This document shows positions 11,271-21,365 of a stretch of DNA of 64,000 nt, piece after piece. The notes below the pieces were generated by a model, which was given only the letters and a program-made list of their open reading frames with translations, was not told the origin of the DNA and did not search any database. Source of the stretch: Nissolia schottii (Eukaryota; Streptophyta; Magnoliopsida; Fabales; Fabaceae); the NCBI GenBank assembly GCA_003254905.1, contig QANU01054243.1, positions 1 to 64,000 on the forward strand, written 5' to 3'. The first letter of the stretch is position 1. Every line of letters starts with the position of its first letter. The position numbers were made by a program, and so were the translations under genes.

Positions 11271-11852
11271 TAGGGGTGTTCACAACTCGGTCTGGGCCGC
11301 TAACCCAGACCGGCCTGAAGTATTCAGGTTGAATTGGGCCCGATTTTAAAAGAATTCTAAAAAAATCCGATTTTAATTTATACCGAGTTCGGGTTTAGCC
11401 TTGCGTCACCTGGCCCGACCCGACTTTTAGAAATTTATGTCTATTGTAGTTAAATTATATCTATTTCGATGTTTAGAAATCTATTATAGTGCACTTTTTT
11501 TTTTTGTTGTTTATGTTCTAATAAAATTATGAAAGTTTAAATAGGAATGCTAATGTTATAAATTTGATTTCATTTTGTTGTAGTGTTTGAAATTAATGAG
11601 TGTTTAGTTAGGAGATATAATGTTTAGCGTGCAATTTTTTTATCTTTATTTTTTAATGAATGTTATTTTTTTATTTTGAAGTTTGAGATAGTTTTTGCCC
11701 GTTTTTGGCCCGGTCCAAACTCAGGTTTTAACTCGGCCCAAAGATGATCGGGTTTATCGGGTTTAGGGTCAGGTCTGAGTCCTCAAAATTGACCCGATAT
11801 AAATATAGGGTTAGGTTCGGGTAAAGACCAACCCGGCCCATAAACACCCATA
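11271..11852. mobile_element. Non-autonomous hAT-like element
   Basis: A 582-bp segment with ends TAGGGGTGTTCA and, reversed, TATGGGTGTTTA. Flanking 8-mers CCTACACA (11263-11270) and CCTAACCA (11853-11860) match at 6 of 8 positions, consistent with an aged 8-bp hAT target duplication. Subterminal CCCGACCCG / GGGTCGGGT-like repeats are typical of small plant hAT elements. No transposase is present. Confidence 0.7.
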
Positions 11853-12070
11853 CCTAACCACATGCATAAACATTTGAAAAACAAAAAATAACAAATATGA
11901 TGGAAACGAAAATGAAAACTCTTGGATTTATAAAGAATAATATGAAAACAAAAACAGATGATAGGAGATTGGGGAAAAAGATAGACAAAATAAAGAATAA
12001 GGACACTTACACAGTCGAGATCCTCCTAAAGGACACTTGTTCCAATAATACACAAGAAAACCTATGACTT

Positions 12071-12400
12071 TGATACCAATTGTGACAACCATAGAAATCG
12101 CCACGTAAGGGTCTCTTAACGTGCTAATCATGCAAATGTGCAATGCTTTATAAACAAATTATAAGAAAACCTTTTAAAATAAATTTAACTTCATAAATAA
12201 ATTGAATATTTGTCTCTTAAAATCCTTACATAAAATCCATAATTAAAATACAAATTTAATAACAAAAAATATGCAAAGTCTTGTTTGTAATTCACTAGAA
12301 TACTCTACTAAATAACATAAAATAAATTAATTGAAACATAAACTAAGACTAACTTCATGACAACATGAAGTCCACCAAGGCTGCATTTAACTGTTGAGAT
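12071..12400 (-). mobile_element. Possible LTR retroelement remnant (LTR edge plus primer-binding site)
   Basis: Read on the minus strand, an LTR-like end ...GGTTGTCACA is followed by ATTGGTATCAAAG, which resembles the initiator-Met tRNA primer-binding site of plant LTR elements. The other LTR boundary and any internal coding sequence were not found, so the extent is a guess. Confidence 0.33.
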
Positions 12401-12504
12401 AAGATAAAAATACAGAAATAAAAAGACACAAAATTTTGTTTAATTGCTTAGATGAGTACAAAAGCTTCTCTCTTGGTGTATGACTCACTTACATATCCAA
12501 TGAC

Positions 12505-14568
12505 GGCGAAGGCTAGCCTGGGGACCTATTGTCCGTGCTCACCATGAACCCATTTTACTTACTGTTGCCAGTTTCAGCCGATTCTTTAATTTTATGTTTG
12601 GACCACATAGGTACATAATATTTACTCTAACTTCCCATGTGTAATTTCGAAAATTATACAACATGCCCCCACTAAATTTAATTCCTTGTTCTCCTATCCT
12701 AATTATCAATTAGCCAAGAACAATAGTTCTGGTTTCTATTTTATTAAAAAACATTTTAATTTAAATAGATTCATGTTTAATAAAATTAATAAAAAAATGA
12801 GTAACACGCGAATCGATTTAAATTGATTTATTTTGTATAATTCTCTACAAATGATTTATTATAATAATGGGTATATTTGTATGATTTATTTTGAAAAAAA
12901 AATCCAATTAAAAGATGTGATGCAATTTATGAGTCTATGAAATGCATTGCAACAAAATATTCTTTTTAATAATTTAATATCAGATCTCTGAAATTGAATG
13001 AATTTTAGTGAATGAGTCTAATTACTAAAAATCTCCTTCACAATATTATGCTACCTCATATTTGTTACTTATTACACAAATTTTTTTATCAACTTCAAAT
13101 TAAAATTTATAAATCTATTTTACACCATATATTACGAACTGAAATTTATATAATTTAGTAAATAATTACTAAATTCATTAAATTTATTTCGATATTTTTA
13201 TTTTTGTTAACAACAACACATTTTTTATTTAAGAATTTTTATAGATTATGGTGACGTTATTATTTATTTGACACAAACTAAAGGACTTGAGTAAATTTAA
13301 GGAATGCAATTACATTACCTTACATTTTAAATTTCTTCAATTTTGAAATTACTTTATCAAAACACACTATGCGAAAACCAACATCAAAACAATATATTTC
13401 ATTATATTTCACACACCTTACGATTAGTGACATCTAAACCCTAAACCCTAAAATCAATCTGTAACATATTTCACTGTGTTTGGTCATATTTCCCCAAATC
13501 AATATAAATCATTTTAAACCCTTCAAACTATGTCTTACATGCTACATCTCAACATTAGGGTTTAAACTTCAAATTCACTGACAGTTAATTTCATATGTGG
13601 TTGTTCGTCTTTCAATAATGACCTAATTGTATAAAAAAATTTGAACACGCATTTGTACTCCTTTAAGTAACTATATTGAACATTTATTTAAAACTCAAGT
13701 CATAGTCATATTGTTTGGTAAAATATGATAAAAGTGACTCTTAATAACCAAAAGTCACAAATTAATGTATGGTAAATATATTATAAATTTGCTCCTAAAA
13801 TATAAAATGACTAGAATAGAAATACATAATAAAGGATTGATGAGGAAGAATCAAGATTTTAGTAGATAAAGTTGGATTTCTAGTTAAATTAGAGGTTATT
13901 TAATCTTTTTACATTTTAGAGAGCATTAGCCAACTTTGAAAAGCTACTTTGAGAACTTTAAAAAACATTCCCCATTTTTATAAGTTAAGAGCAAAAACTC
14001 TTTAACTTTTTGGTTTACCAAACATAAAAAAATGACTTATGTTTTTTTAGAAGAGGAGCACTATCTTAAAAAGTTTTACCAAACCAAGCTTAAATAAAAA
14101 AGATTTAAAAAAATTTCATTTATTATACTATAATAAACATAAATAGATCAAATTTACAAAGGTAGTACAAATGTGAACAAATGTTGATGTGACATGCAGT
14201 GAATTGATTAAAATATCTGAATGTTATTTTAGATACTACTATAAAAAAAAATGCAAACACATGAATGCATCATTTAAAGAAAAATTATACATTATACCTA
14301 TGACTTTTATCAAGGCCCACAAAAATGGGTACGTCACGCAAAATAGGCCCAACTTTAACTGCAAGCGCGTAACCAACACACGTTAATTACACGTATATAT
14401 TATTGGGCCATTTTGTAAAAAAATATATATTCAGGGGTCAGTTTACAATTAAAACAATTTTAATCAATCCACCAATTGCCACAATAAGCTTACGTCATAC
14501 CCCACTTATCCCTACTCTGATTGGTTAAAAACTCGGTCCCCATGATGGTCCCGGTTCTTCGAGTCGCC
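12505..14568. mobile_element. MULE-like element, copy A (2.06 kb)
   Basis: The left end reads GGCGAAGGCTAGCCTGGGG and the right end, reversed, GGCGACTCGAAGAACCGGGA. The 10-bp direct repeat ATCCAATGAC flanks both sides (12495-12504 and 14569-14578), as Mutator-like elements produce (usually 9 bp, sometimes 10-11). The first 190 bases align with the left end of the 36433-40432 element, and the last 150 bases align with its right end, so both belong to one family. The interior is AT-rich with no transposase. A telomere-like AAACCCTAAACCC motif lies near 13438. Confidence 0.78.
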
Positions 14569-14897
14569 ATCCAATGACACAGATCATATTATTTTGACCA
14601 ACAAGTTTTTGAAAAAGAAAATTGGGCCAACATTGGCAGTTTTGTTTGGCAGGTATTTTGTCAAAATTTGTGACTTTGGATTAATAATATGGGCCAAAGG
14701 CCCAAAAGGAAAAGAAGGAAATGCTTGAGGTAGCTGAGCAATAAAAGACCCATGGGTCTATTGTCTACTTTTCTTCTTCTTCTTATTTTTATTAAAAAAA
14801 GGAGGCGTTTCATAATTGTCACGTTATATTTATGTGATAAGTATTGAGAGAGAAAGAAAAGGAAAAGATGAAAAAACGAAATCAATTCTATTGTTTA

Positions 14898-15344
14898 GGC
14901 CCGGTTGGTACAGCGTATTGGATAAGACTTGATAATATTAGACATAATAGTATAATATAAAAAATATATATTAAAAATTTATATATTAACATATGTTTGG
15001 TGCATCACGTATAATTATATAAAGTTATCCTATTTAATATTTGTAGCATCAATTTATAATTAATACAAAAGCAAAAAATAGAAATCAAATATTTTCTTAA
15101 GCATAATATCTCATGATTGATGATTACAAGATGATGAAAAGGGATAGATGGGATAAATAAAAATATTTTAAGATTGAGTAAACAAAAATAATACTATCAA
15201 TTCTAATATAAGTTTATACGATAATTATAGGATAAAAATAGATAAGACTGTAAAAGATTATACTATCACATGTTGCACAAAACATATAATATAAGTAATA
15301 TTTATTAATATTATCGAGTCTTATACGACGTAATAAACAGAGCC
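14898..15344. mobile_element. Harbinger/Tourist-like MITE
   Basis: A 447-bp segment flanked by TTA on each side (14895-14897 and 15345-15347). Inverted ends: left GGCCCGGTTGGTACAGCG, right reversed GGCTCTGTTTATTACGTC, and both continue into a shared inner part reading AAGACT(T/C)GATAATATTA. No coding capacity. TTA target duplications and G-rich termini point to the PIF/Harbinger superfamily. Confidence 0.72.
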
Positions 15345-15611
15345 TTATTGGTTTGATTACAGATGACAAGAAAGAAAGTAATTGAAATTTAACTTTTTCT
15401 CCTTAAAAAATGTACATTTTTTATTTTCTTGTAAAATTAGGATAGAATACAAAAATAAAATAAAATTATAACTTATACAAAGAATATAACTATTTAATTA
15501 TATATTTTCACATCCAAAAAAAGGTATTTCATTATGTTTTGTTATGAAACTAATGAAATTAGATCTCATTCTTAATGCTTCCATTTTCCCTTAATTGCAT
15601 TCAGTTAAAAC

Positions 15612-15974
15612 TAAAAAATGGCCCGGTCCGTTTACCCGGTTAAATGGACGGACTTTACATGCAAAAAATAGGCCTGCAAAATTTTGAAAAAGAAATTGGA
15701 CCCGCCTGTTTGACCCGCGGACTGCCCGTGAGCCTGTGAAATTTTTTTTAAATAATTTTTTAAAAAAAATTTAAAATTTTTTTGAATTTTTTTGAATATT
15801 TTTTATTTGAATATTTTTTAATTTTTTAATTGTTAAAAAAAATAAACGAACTAGCGGACGGTCTGTTTAGACCCGCAGACCGACCATAAATGAGCCAGAC
15901 TCTAAAAATATGTATATTTTTGACATGGACCGGAGGATCATAAACGGGCGAGTCCGCCTGATTTGACAGCCCTA
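15612..15974. mobile_element. Non-autonomous hAT-like element next to the GDSL promoter
   Basis: Flanked by a perfect 8-bp direct repeat GTTAAAAC (15604-15611 and 15975-15982). The right terminus, reversed, is TAGGGCTGTCAAATCAGG, a common plant hAT end. The left terminus (TAAAAAATGGCCCGG) is degraded but still holds the GGCCCGGTCCG subterminal motif. Its right end is 17 bases from the TATA box of the next gene. Confidence 0.75.
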
Positions 15975-15991
15975 GTTAAAACCAGTGTTTA

Positions 15992-15999
15992 TATATAAA
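15992..15999 (+). promoter_or_regulatory. TATA box of the GDSL esterase gene
   Basis: TATATAAA lies 73 bases upstream of the start codon at 16072, a normal plant spacing with a short leader. Confidence 0.6.
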
Positions 16000-16071
16000 G
16001 ATCCATGTTAGAGTGCTTAAGAGCTGCGAAAGGCGAGTTTTGGAGGGAATCGGAGTCAGAAGAAGAGGAAG

Positions 16072-19000
16072 ATGAGGGAGCAAGTTGTGCTGTTTGGTGA
16101 TTCCATAACGGAGCAATCGTTCCGAGATGGTGGTTGGGGTGCTTCTCTCGCCAATGCCTATTCTCGCAAGGTCAACAAAACACTCTTTACATCGTTTCTA
16201 TGATAATTACAGTTTAATTTCGATGCGATCAATATCTGTTATCCAATCAAATCTTCACGTAAGCATGATTTTCGAAACGGTGGATCGAACGTGTTTGCTA
16301 ATGTGGCAAGATTCGACAGTACATAGAAATTAAACTATGATAATTGAAGTATTGATCTTGTTTCTGTTCAGGCCGATGTACTTGTTCGCGGGTATGGCGG
16401 ATACAACACTAAGTGGGCTTTGTTCTTGCTGCATCACCTCTTCCCCCTGGTAATGCTGTGTTTAATTGAAATCATCATTTTGTTTTGGTCCAAATCAATA
16501 TAGAAATCCTTATGCTACAACTTGATGTTTTGTCCCCTGGGATGGATCCAGGGATCAATTGTTGCAGGGGCCAAGTTATGCGATTGTTTAAATAAAATAT
16601 ACCTCACCAATCTTAGCTTGTTAGAGAGAGGCCACAAGTGGCATCTGTATTTTTATTTTGTATATTTTATGATTTGTGTTTTGTTTTCATTCAAGCATCC
16701 TAAATAGTTTATCTCATTTCATGCATTGGAACTCATTTTAAGCGACCTCAAATAGTGGATCGAAATGCTCGTGAGCTTTTTAGGATAGTGTCCGCTCTGA
16801 TTTGCACAAACCTTATCTGTCCTTACATCTACAAGTTGGGCTAGGTTTTGTATAACTTTGAAGAGACCAAAATGGCTCATGGGCTTTTGATTTTTTTAAT
16901 TTATTTTTTTAATTTGGTAAAAAGATTTGAGTGGTCAAATATACTTCAGAATATTGTTTATGTCAACCAGATGGCCATCAAAACTGGTTTTGATAAGAAC
17001 TTACATATGCATTTAATTGGAAATTTTGGAATATGCAGCTTACAAATTTGTTTATGCCAATTAAGTTAAGTGTGAGGGTCAGACTAGAAGACTGAGGAAA
17101 CCAAATGTAATTCAACTAGAATCATCATACATGCGCATCACCCTCGTACCCTAAGTTACCTAGATATAAGGTCTTCACTTATTTTTGGCAAAATTGCTTT
17201 GTTACTATTTAGCTCCAAGTGTTTTGTTGTGTCGATGCCTTCCTTTTCAGGACTCAGCTAAGCCACCTCTTGCTACCACCATTTTCTTTGGTGCTAATGA
17301 TGCAGCTTTGCTAGGAAGAACAAATGAAAGGCAACATGTACCTATTGAAGACTACAAACAAAACATCAGAAGAATGGTTCTACATTTAAAGGTTAATTTT
17401 TCTCAGAATTTTAAATACAATTTCAACTTGTTACTTTAACTTTTTGTGTGCATTGTTTGCTAGATTGTGTTCCCTTGGTTGGGTTTGCCTGCGATGCAAT
17501 TAATTGGGTTTTAACCTTGGATCCACATTTGAAACTTTCTTATCTACCCCTCCCATATTTTGGATAATTTCTGGGTCTGCTGTCTCAAATGCACTGCAGT
17601 AGTTTGAAAGAAGGTTAAGAATATCAGGATTGGTTCACTAACTTTGTATTTTTTTCATTTAAGTATTTTTACATTCTATATTGTAATTTTAGAGACATTA
17701 ACTTCTATGCCTTTGTCATGATTTCTGGACTGCCATGCTATTACTTTCTAATCTTTGTCTAATGAATCCGATTGTTTTTCATCACATTTGTGCTTTCAAA
17801 AACACATGGTTTTTCTTCAAAGATTTGTTGTTTTGATTCTGGGTTAGCTGCTATATTGGGTTTAGGAGTAGCCAATGGTTGTTTGTTTTTATACTCTGTA
17901 TTGGAAAAAATTCTGGGCATGGCATGAGTACCTTAAGCCATTAAGTGCTAGTTATATTATCTTTATTAATTGTAAGTGTAATTTGGTTTTAGGAATGCTC
18001 ACCAACTATGCAAATTGTGCTTATTACTCCACCTCCGGTTTGTGAGGAAGGGCGTCAAGCATATGCAGCGTATGATAAATCCATTCCTCACCTCTTGTTA
18101 CATTCAGTATTCATAATCTGCATTCGATTGTACAGTCTCCACTCTCCAGCGTGTATTTTGATATTTACATGTTACCAATATTATAAAATTAAATTGTTCC
18201 TTGCTGTCTTCAATTTAATATGCTTCCATTTTTATTTTTTTTTCAACAATTGTATTCATTACAAGTCTACAACTATGAAATCCATCTTTTGCAAACCACC
18301 TCGACTATTTGACCTCCAGCAAGTCCATCTAAAGTCTATCATGTCATGTGCTCTCTTGCTACATGACATGCCCTCATAGTGTGCTGTTGTTTGTTGTTAC
18401 TGCCTGTATCTAATCAAGAAAAAATCTTCTGCAGATAAACCTATTTTGATGTGTGATTATTACCAGAGTGATTAATGCTGCCATATCTACACTTCATTTT
18501 ATTTTACAGTATTGCCTCATTATCGTATTCTCTGGTTATTTTTATTGTTTCTGACTAGATAGTCAATGAAGTTCAACAGGGCGTTAGCTTAAATTTGCTT
18601 CTAATAATTCAGCTGCTCTTAGTTTCATGTTTGAGATATTTCCATTGGGCCTCCCAGATCTTTATATGGTGAGAATGCAAGTAAATTGCCAGAAAGAACA
18701 AATGAAACAGCTGGTCAATATGCAAAGGCTTGTGTTGAGATAGCTAAGGAAATGGGTGTGCAGTATGTCAATCTATGGTCGAAGATGCAAGAAACAGACG
18801 GTTGGCAAAAGAAATTTTTGAGGTTTGTTACAAACTGGACTTCAAAATGTAATATTGACAGTGACATAGGTTTACGCCATTCTCTTGTTAAAGGCATAAT
18901 GGATTGGCTTTGGCTAAGCCTTTATATTGTTCGTTTGTTATAGGCATCATATCATGGCTTAGTCTTTTTGTATTAGTCTAATTATGATGCAATAAGCTGC

Positions 19001-19739
19001 ATTGTTATAGAAGAGAAAGGAGGGGGCATTTTAAGTTCGAATCTGTTTTGTATCTGGGCATCACTTTGGGTCAATTCAATTTATGCACCTGCGTGAAAAT
19101 AAACTTCATGTTGCAGAAATGAGGATGTTGCTTTGGATGAGTGGACACAATAGACAAGAGAGGATTAGAAATGAATACATTAGAGAAAAAGTCAGGGTAG
19201 CACCTACTATGGAAAAGATAGTAGAATCTCACCTTAGATAGTTTTGACATGTGAGGAGAAGACTTGAAGAAACCCTAGTAAGAAGCGTATATCAGATGAC
19301 GAATAAATTATTCGTTAGAGATAGAAAGAGACCTAGCAAAATCATAGAGGAAACTATTAGAAGAGATTTAGAGGCTACTGCCTTGAATGTAAATATGGTC
19401 AAAGACAAAACTTTATGGCCTCGTTCGATCCATATAGCTGATCTCACATAGTGGGACAGGAACAAGGCTTAGCTGTTGTTTTTGTATTTTTGTTTTTAAT
19501 TTTAATTTGAAATTTAAATTTATGGCTTCATATTAAAATTCATGTTAACATTGATGTTTAACTATCACAGCGATGGGTTGCACCTCACACCGGAAGGGAA
19601 TGCAGTAGTGTACCAAGAAGTGATGAAGGTGTTCAATGAAGTAGGACTTTCTGCTGATAGCATGCCATTTGATTTCCCTCATCACTCAAAAATTGATGAC
19701 AAAAATCCTGAGAGAGCTTTCCAGCAAAAATGTTTTTGA
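16072..19739 (+). CDS. GDSL/SGNH esterase, CPRD49-like
   Basis: A predicted serine esterase of the isoamyl-acetate-hydrolase-like SGNH group; the plant relative CPRD49 was named from cowpea. The natural substrate is unknown. Six exons join in frame: 16072-16170, 16372-16449, 17251-17391, 17993-18069, 18658-18822 and 19571-19739, giving 242 aa. Block I is FGDSITEQ with nucleophile Ser11; the block II glycine lies in RGYGGYNT; block III is GAND (73-76); block V is DGLHLTPEGN with catalytic Asp188 and His191. The protein has no obvious signal peptide, unlike the large secreted GDSL lipases, so it is probably cytosolic. Length fits the family. Intron 5 holds a LINE fragment. Confidence 0.92.
19113..19490 (+). 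mobile_element. 3' fragment of a non-LTR retrotransposon (RTE/LINE type)
   Basis: Translation in shifting frames gives LLWMSGHNRQERIRNEYIREKV, with the next codons reading RVAPTMEKIVESHLR, then HVRRRLEETLVRSVYQM and LEATALNVNMVKDKTLWPR. This order is the C-terminal end of plant LINE reverse transcriptases (the W-M-x-G-H-T-R-x-D-R-I-R-N region). In-frame stops show it is dead. It lies within intron 5 of the GDSL gene in sense orientation and ends in a T/G-rich 3' tail. Confidence 0.7.
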
Positions 19740-20452
19740 CATCACATTGTGGTTGGTCTATTCTTTTGTATTTGATGACCAATGATTTTCTTCGAACTTA
19801 ATGCTTTCATAAAACCAACCGCATTAGAGTTACACCTGTTGGTGCTTGTACCATCAAGAAGCCTGTGTTGATTTTTTTGTTATTTCCATATGCATAATAC
19901 ATTGATGCCGTGAAATTTAAGCTGATAAATTACAATGCTAATCTCTAATTGGCAAAGTCAATTTACACACGAATCAAAACATGTAGGATCTATCTTATAC
20001 CCATGAGTTTATAACATTATTTGGATATCACAAATAATTAAAGTGTTAATCAATTTTCTAATAAATGTAATGAATATGATACGATGTAATGAATATGATA
20101 AAGTATTTATTTGTACATTTAAAAAATAGTCATCCGAAAGTCACCTAATAAAGAAACACATTACAAAGCAAATAAATAAACATTACATAATAGAAAAATA
20201 AGCATTGTTACCGAATATTTTTGCGTGTCCGTACACACGTGAATTTAATATTACTACAAAACAATAAAACATTGTCACTAAACATTTATATGTGCTCGTG
20301 CACGCATTTATTTAAAAAAATTGTTTTATGTGTTTGACAATATTTATTTTTTTATTGTTTAATTTTTATTTCTTTGTTGAGTGACTATTTTTCAAATATA
20401 CAAATAATACGGTTGATAATAAATATAAAATTCTTTTATCAAATTTATTAGT
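19740..20452. other. 3' flank of the GDSL gene, AT-rich, nothing further recognised
   Basis: Probable 3' UTR up to about 19900, then AT-rich sequence without ORFs of interest. Confidence 0.5.
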
Positions 20453-20573
20453 AATTTAATCATAACTCTATTATTAACATATAATTATTAGTTGGGAATG
20501 ACAATGATAAATAATTTAATCATAACTCTCTATTATTAACGTATAATTATTAGTTAGGAATGACAATGGGCGG
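20453..20573 (+). repeat. 61-bp tandem duplication
   Basis: Two adjacent copies, about 20453-20512 and 20513-20573, share AATTTAATCATAACTCT, ATTATTAAC(A/G)TATAATT and GGGAATGACAATG-like blocks with few differences. The duplicated unit includes the first bases of the following transposon-like terminus. Confidence 0.7.
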
Positions 20574-20877
20574 GGCACGGTGAATTTTCCATTATTGATC
20601 ATCCTTGTCAATCAAATCTTGCTCTGTTCCTTGTCTCATGCTTCAACAAATTTTCATTTTTTGCTTCATACCTGAATCCATTGGTTTATATCGCCCCAAA
20701 TTTTCACTTAATTTAAAATTTAAAAATAAACTAGAGGTCACTTGACCAATTGATCTCAAAATTAGCTTAACATAAGAATTTTGTATATATCTCAACTTGT
20801 TCAGCCAGTGAATTACCCGTCTTAAACGGAATGAGAAAGGGCGGGGCGGGACGCAATAGGGCGAATAGTCATCCCTA
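20555..20877. mobile_element. Small hAT-like non-autonomous element
   Basis: Ends are TAGGAATGACAATGGGCGGG and, reversed, TAGGGATGACTATTCGCCC, with GGGCGGGGC-type subterminal repeats on both sides. No matching 8-bp target duplication was found, perhaps because the left end was later tandemly duplicated. Confidence 0.5.
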
Positions 20878-21365
20878 TTTTTTATATTTTCTAAATTCAC
20901 CGGTAATATATCTGAAAGTTCACCAACTGTTAATGATATTCAAATAATAGTCACGGGACACCAGATAACTCGATGAACGATCTAGCGCACAGCGCACACA
21001 TCATTCATCAACCTCAGCGCTTATACAAATATATTTGATAAATTTCAGTTTCTAAACAGTTTTTGATAAATAAGACAGTGTGTTTATGAAAGCATATTTA
21101 AGTGGGGGGTTATTGCACTTCAAAATTAAATCAATCCATGTCATTATGAGACTATTTTCTGGTTAGAAACACCACGAACAAATTTGGAACAAAATTCAGC
21201 AGTCGTAACATTTGAACTACGTGCTCATATATTGTTTGTAAACTCGTAAACTTTGGTAAAGCAGAAAATTAAGAGTCGGACTAAAACATTGAAGCATTTC
21301 CCGCAACATTGTTTACCCAGTTCATAAATGGTGGAAATAATTGTTGTCCTCACAAAAAGAAACTC

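Noticed and set aside
13437-13455. Telomere-like AAACCCTAAACCCTAAA
   Set aside because: Only two and a half units inside an AT-rich transposon; too short to suggest an interstitial telomere.
18008-18379. Open reading frame extending past GDSL exon 4
   Set aside because: Only its first part is conserved; the rest is intron read-through past the donor at 18070.
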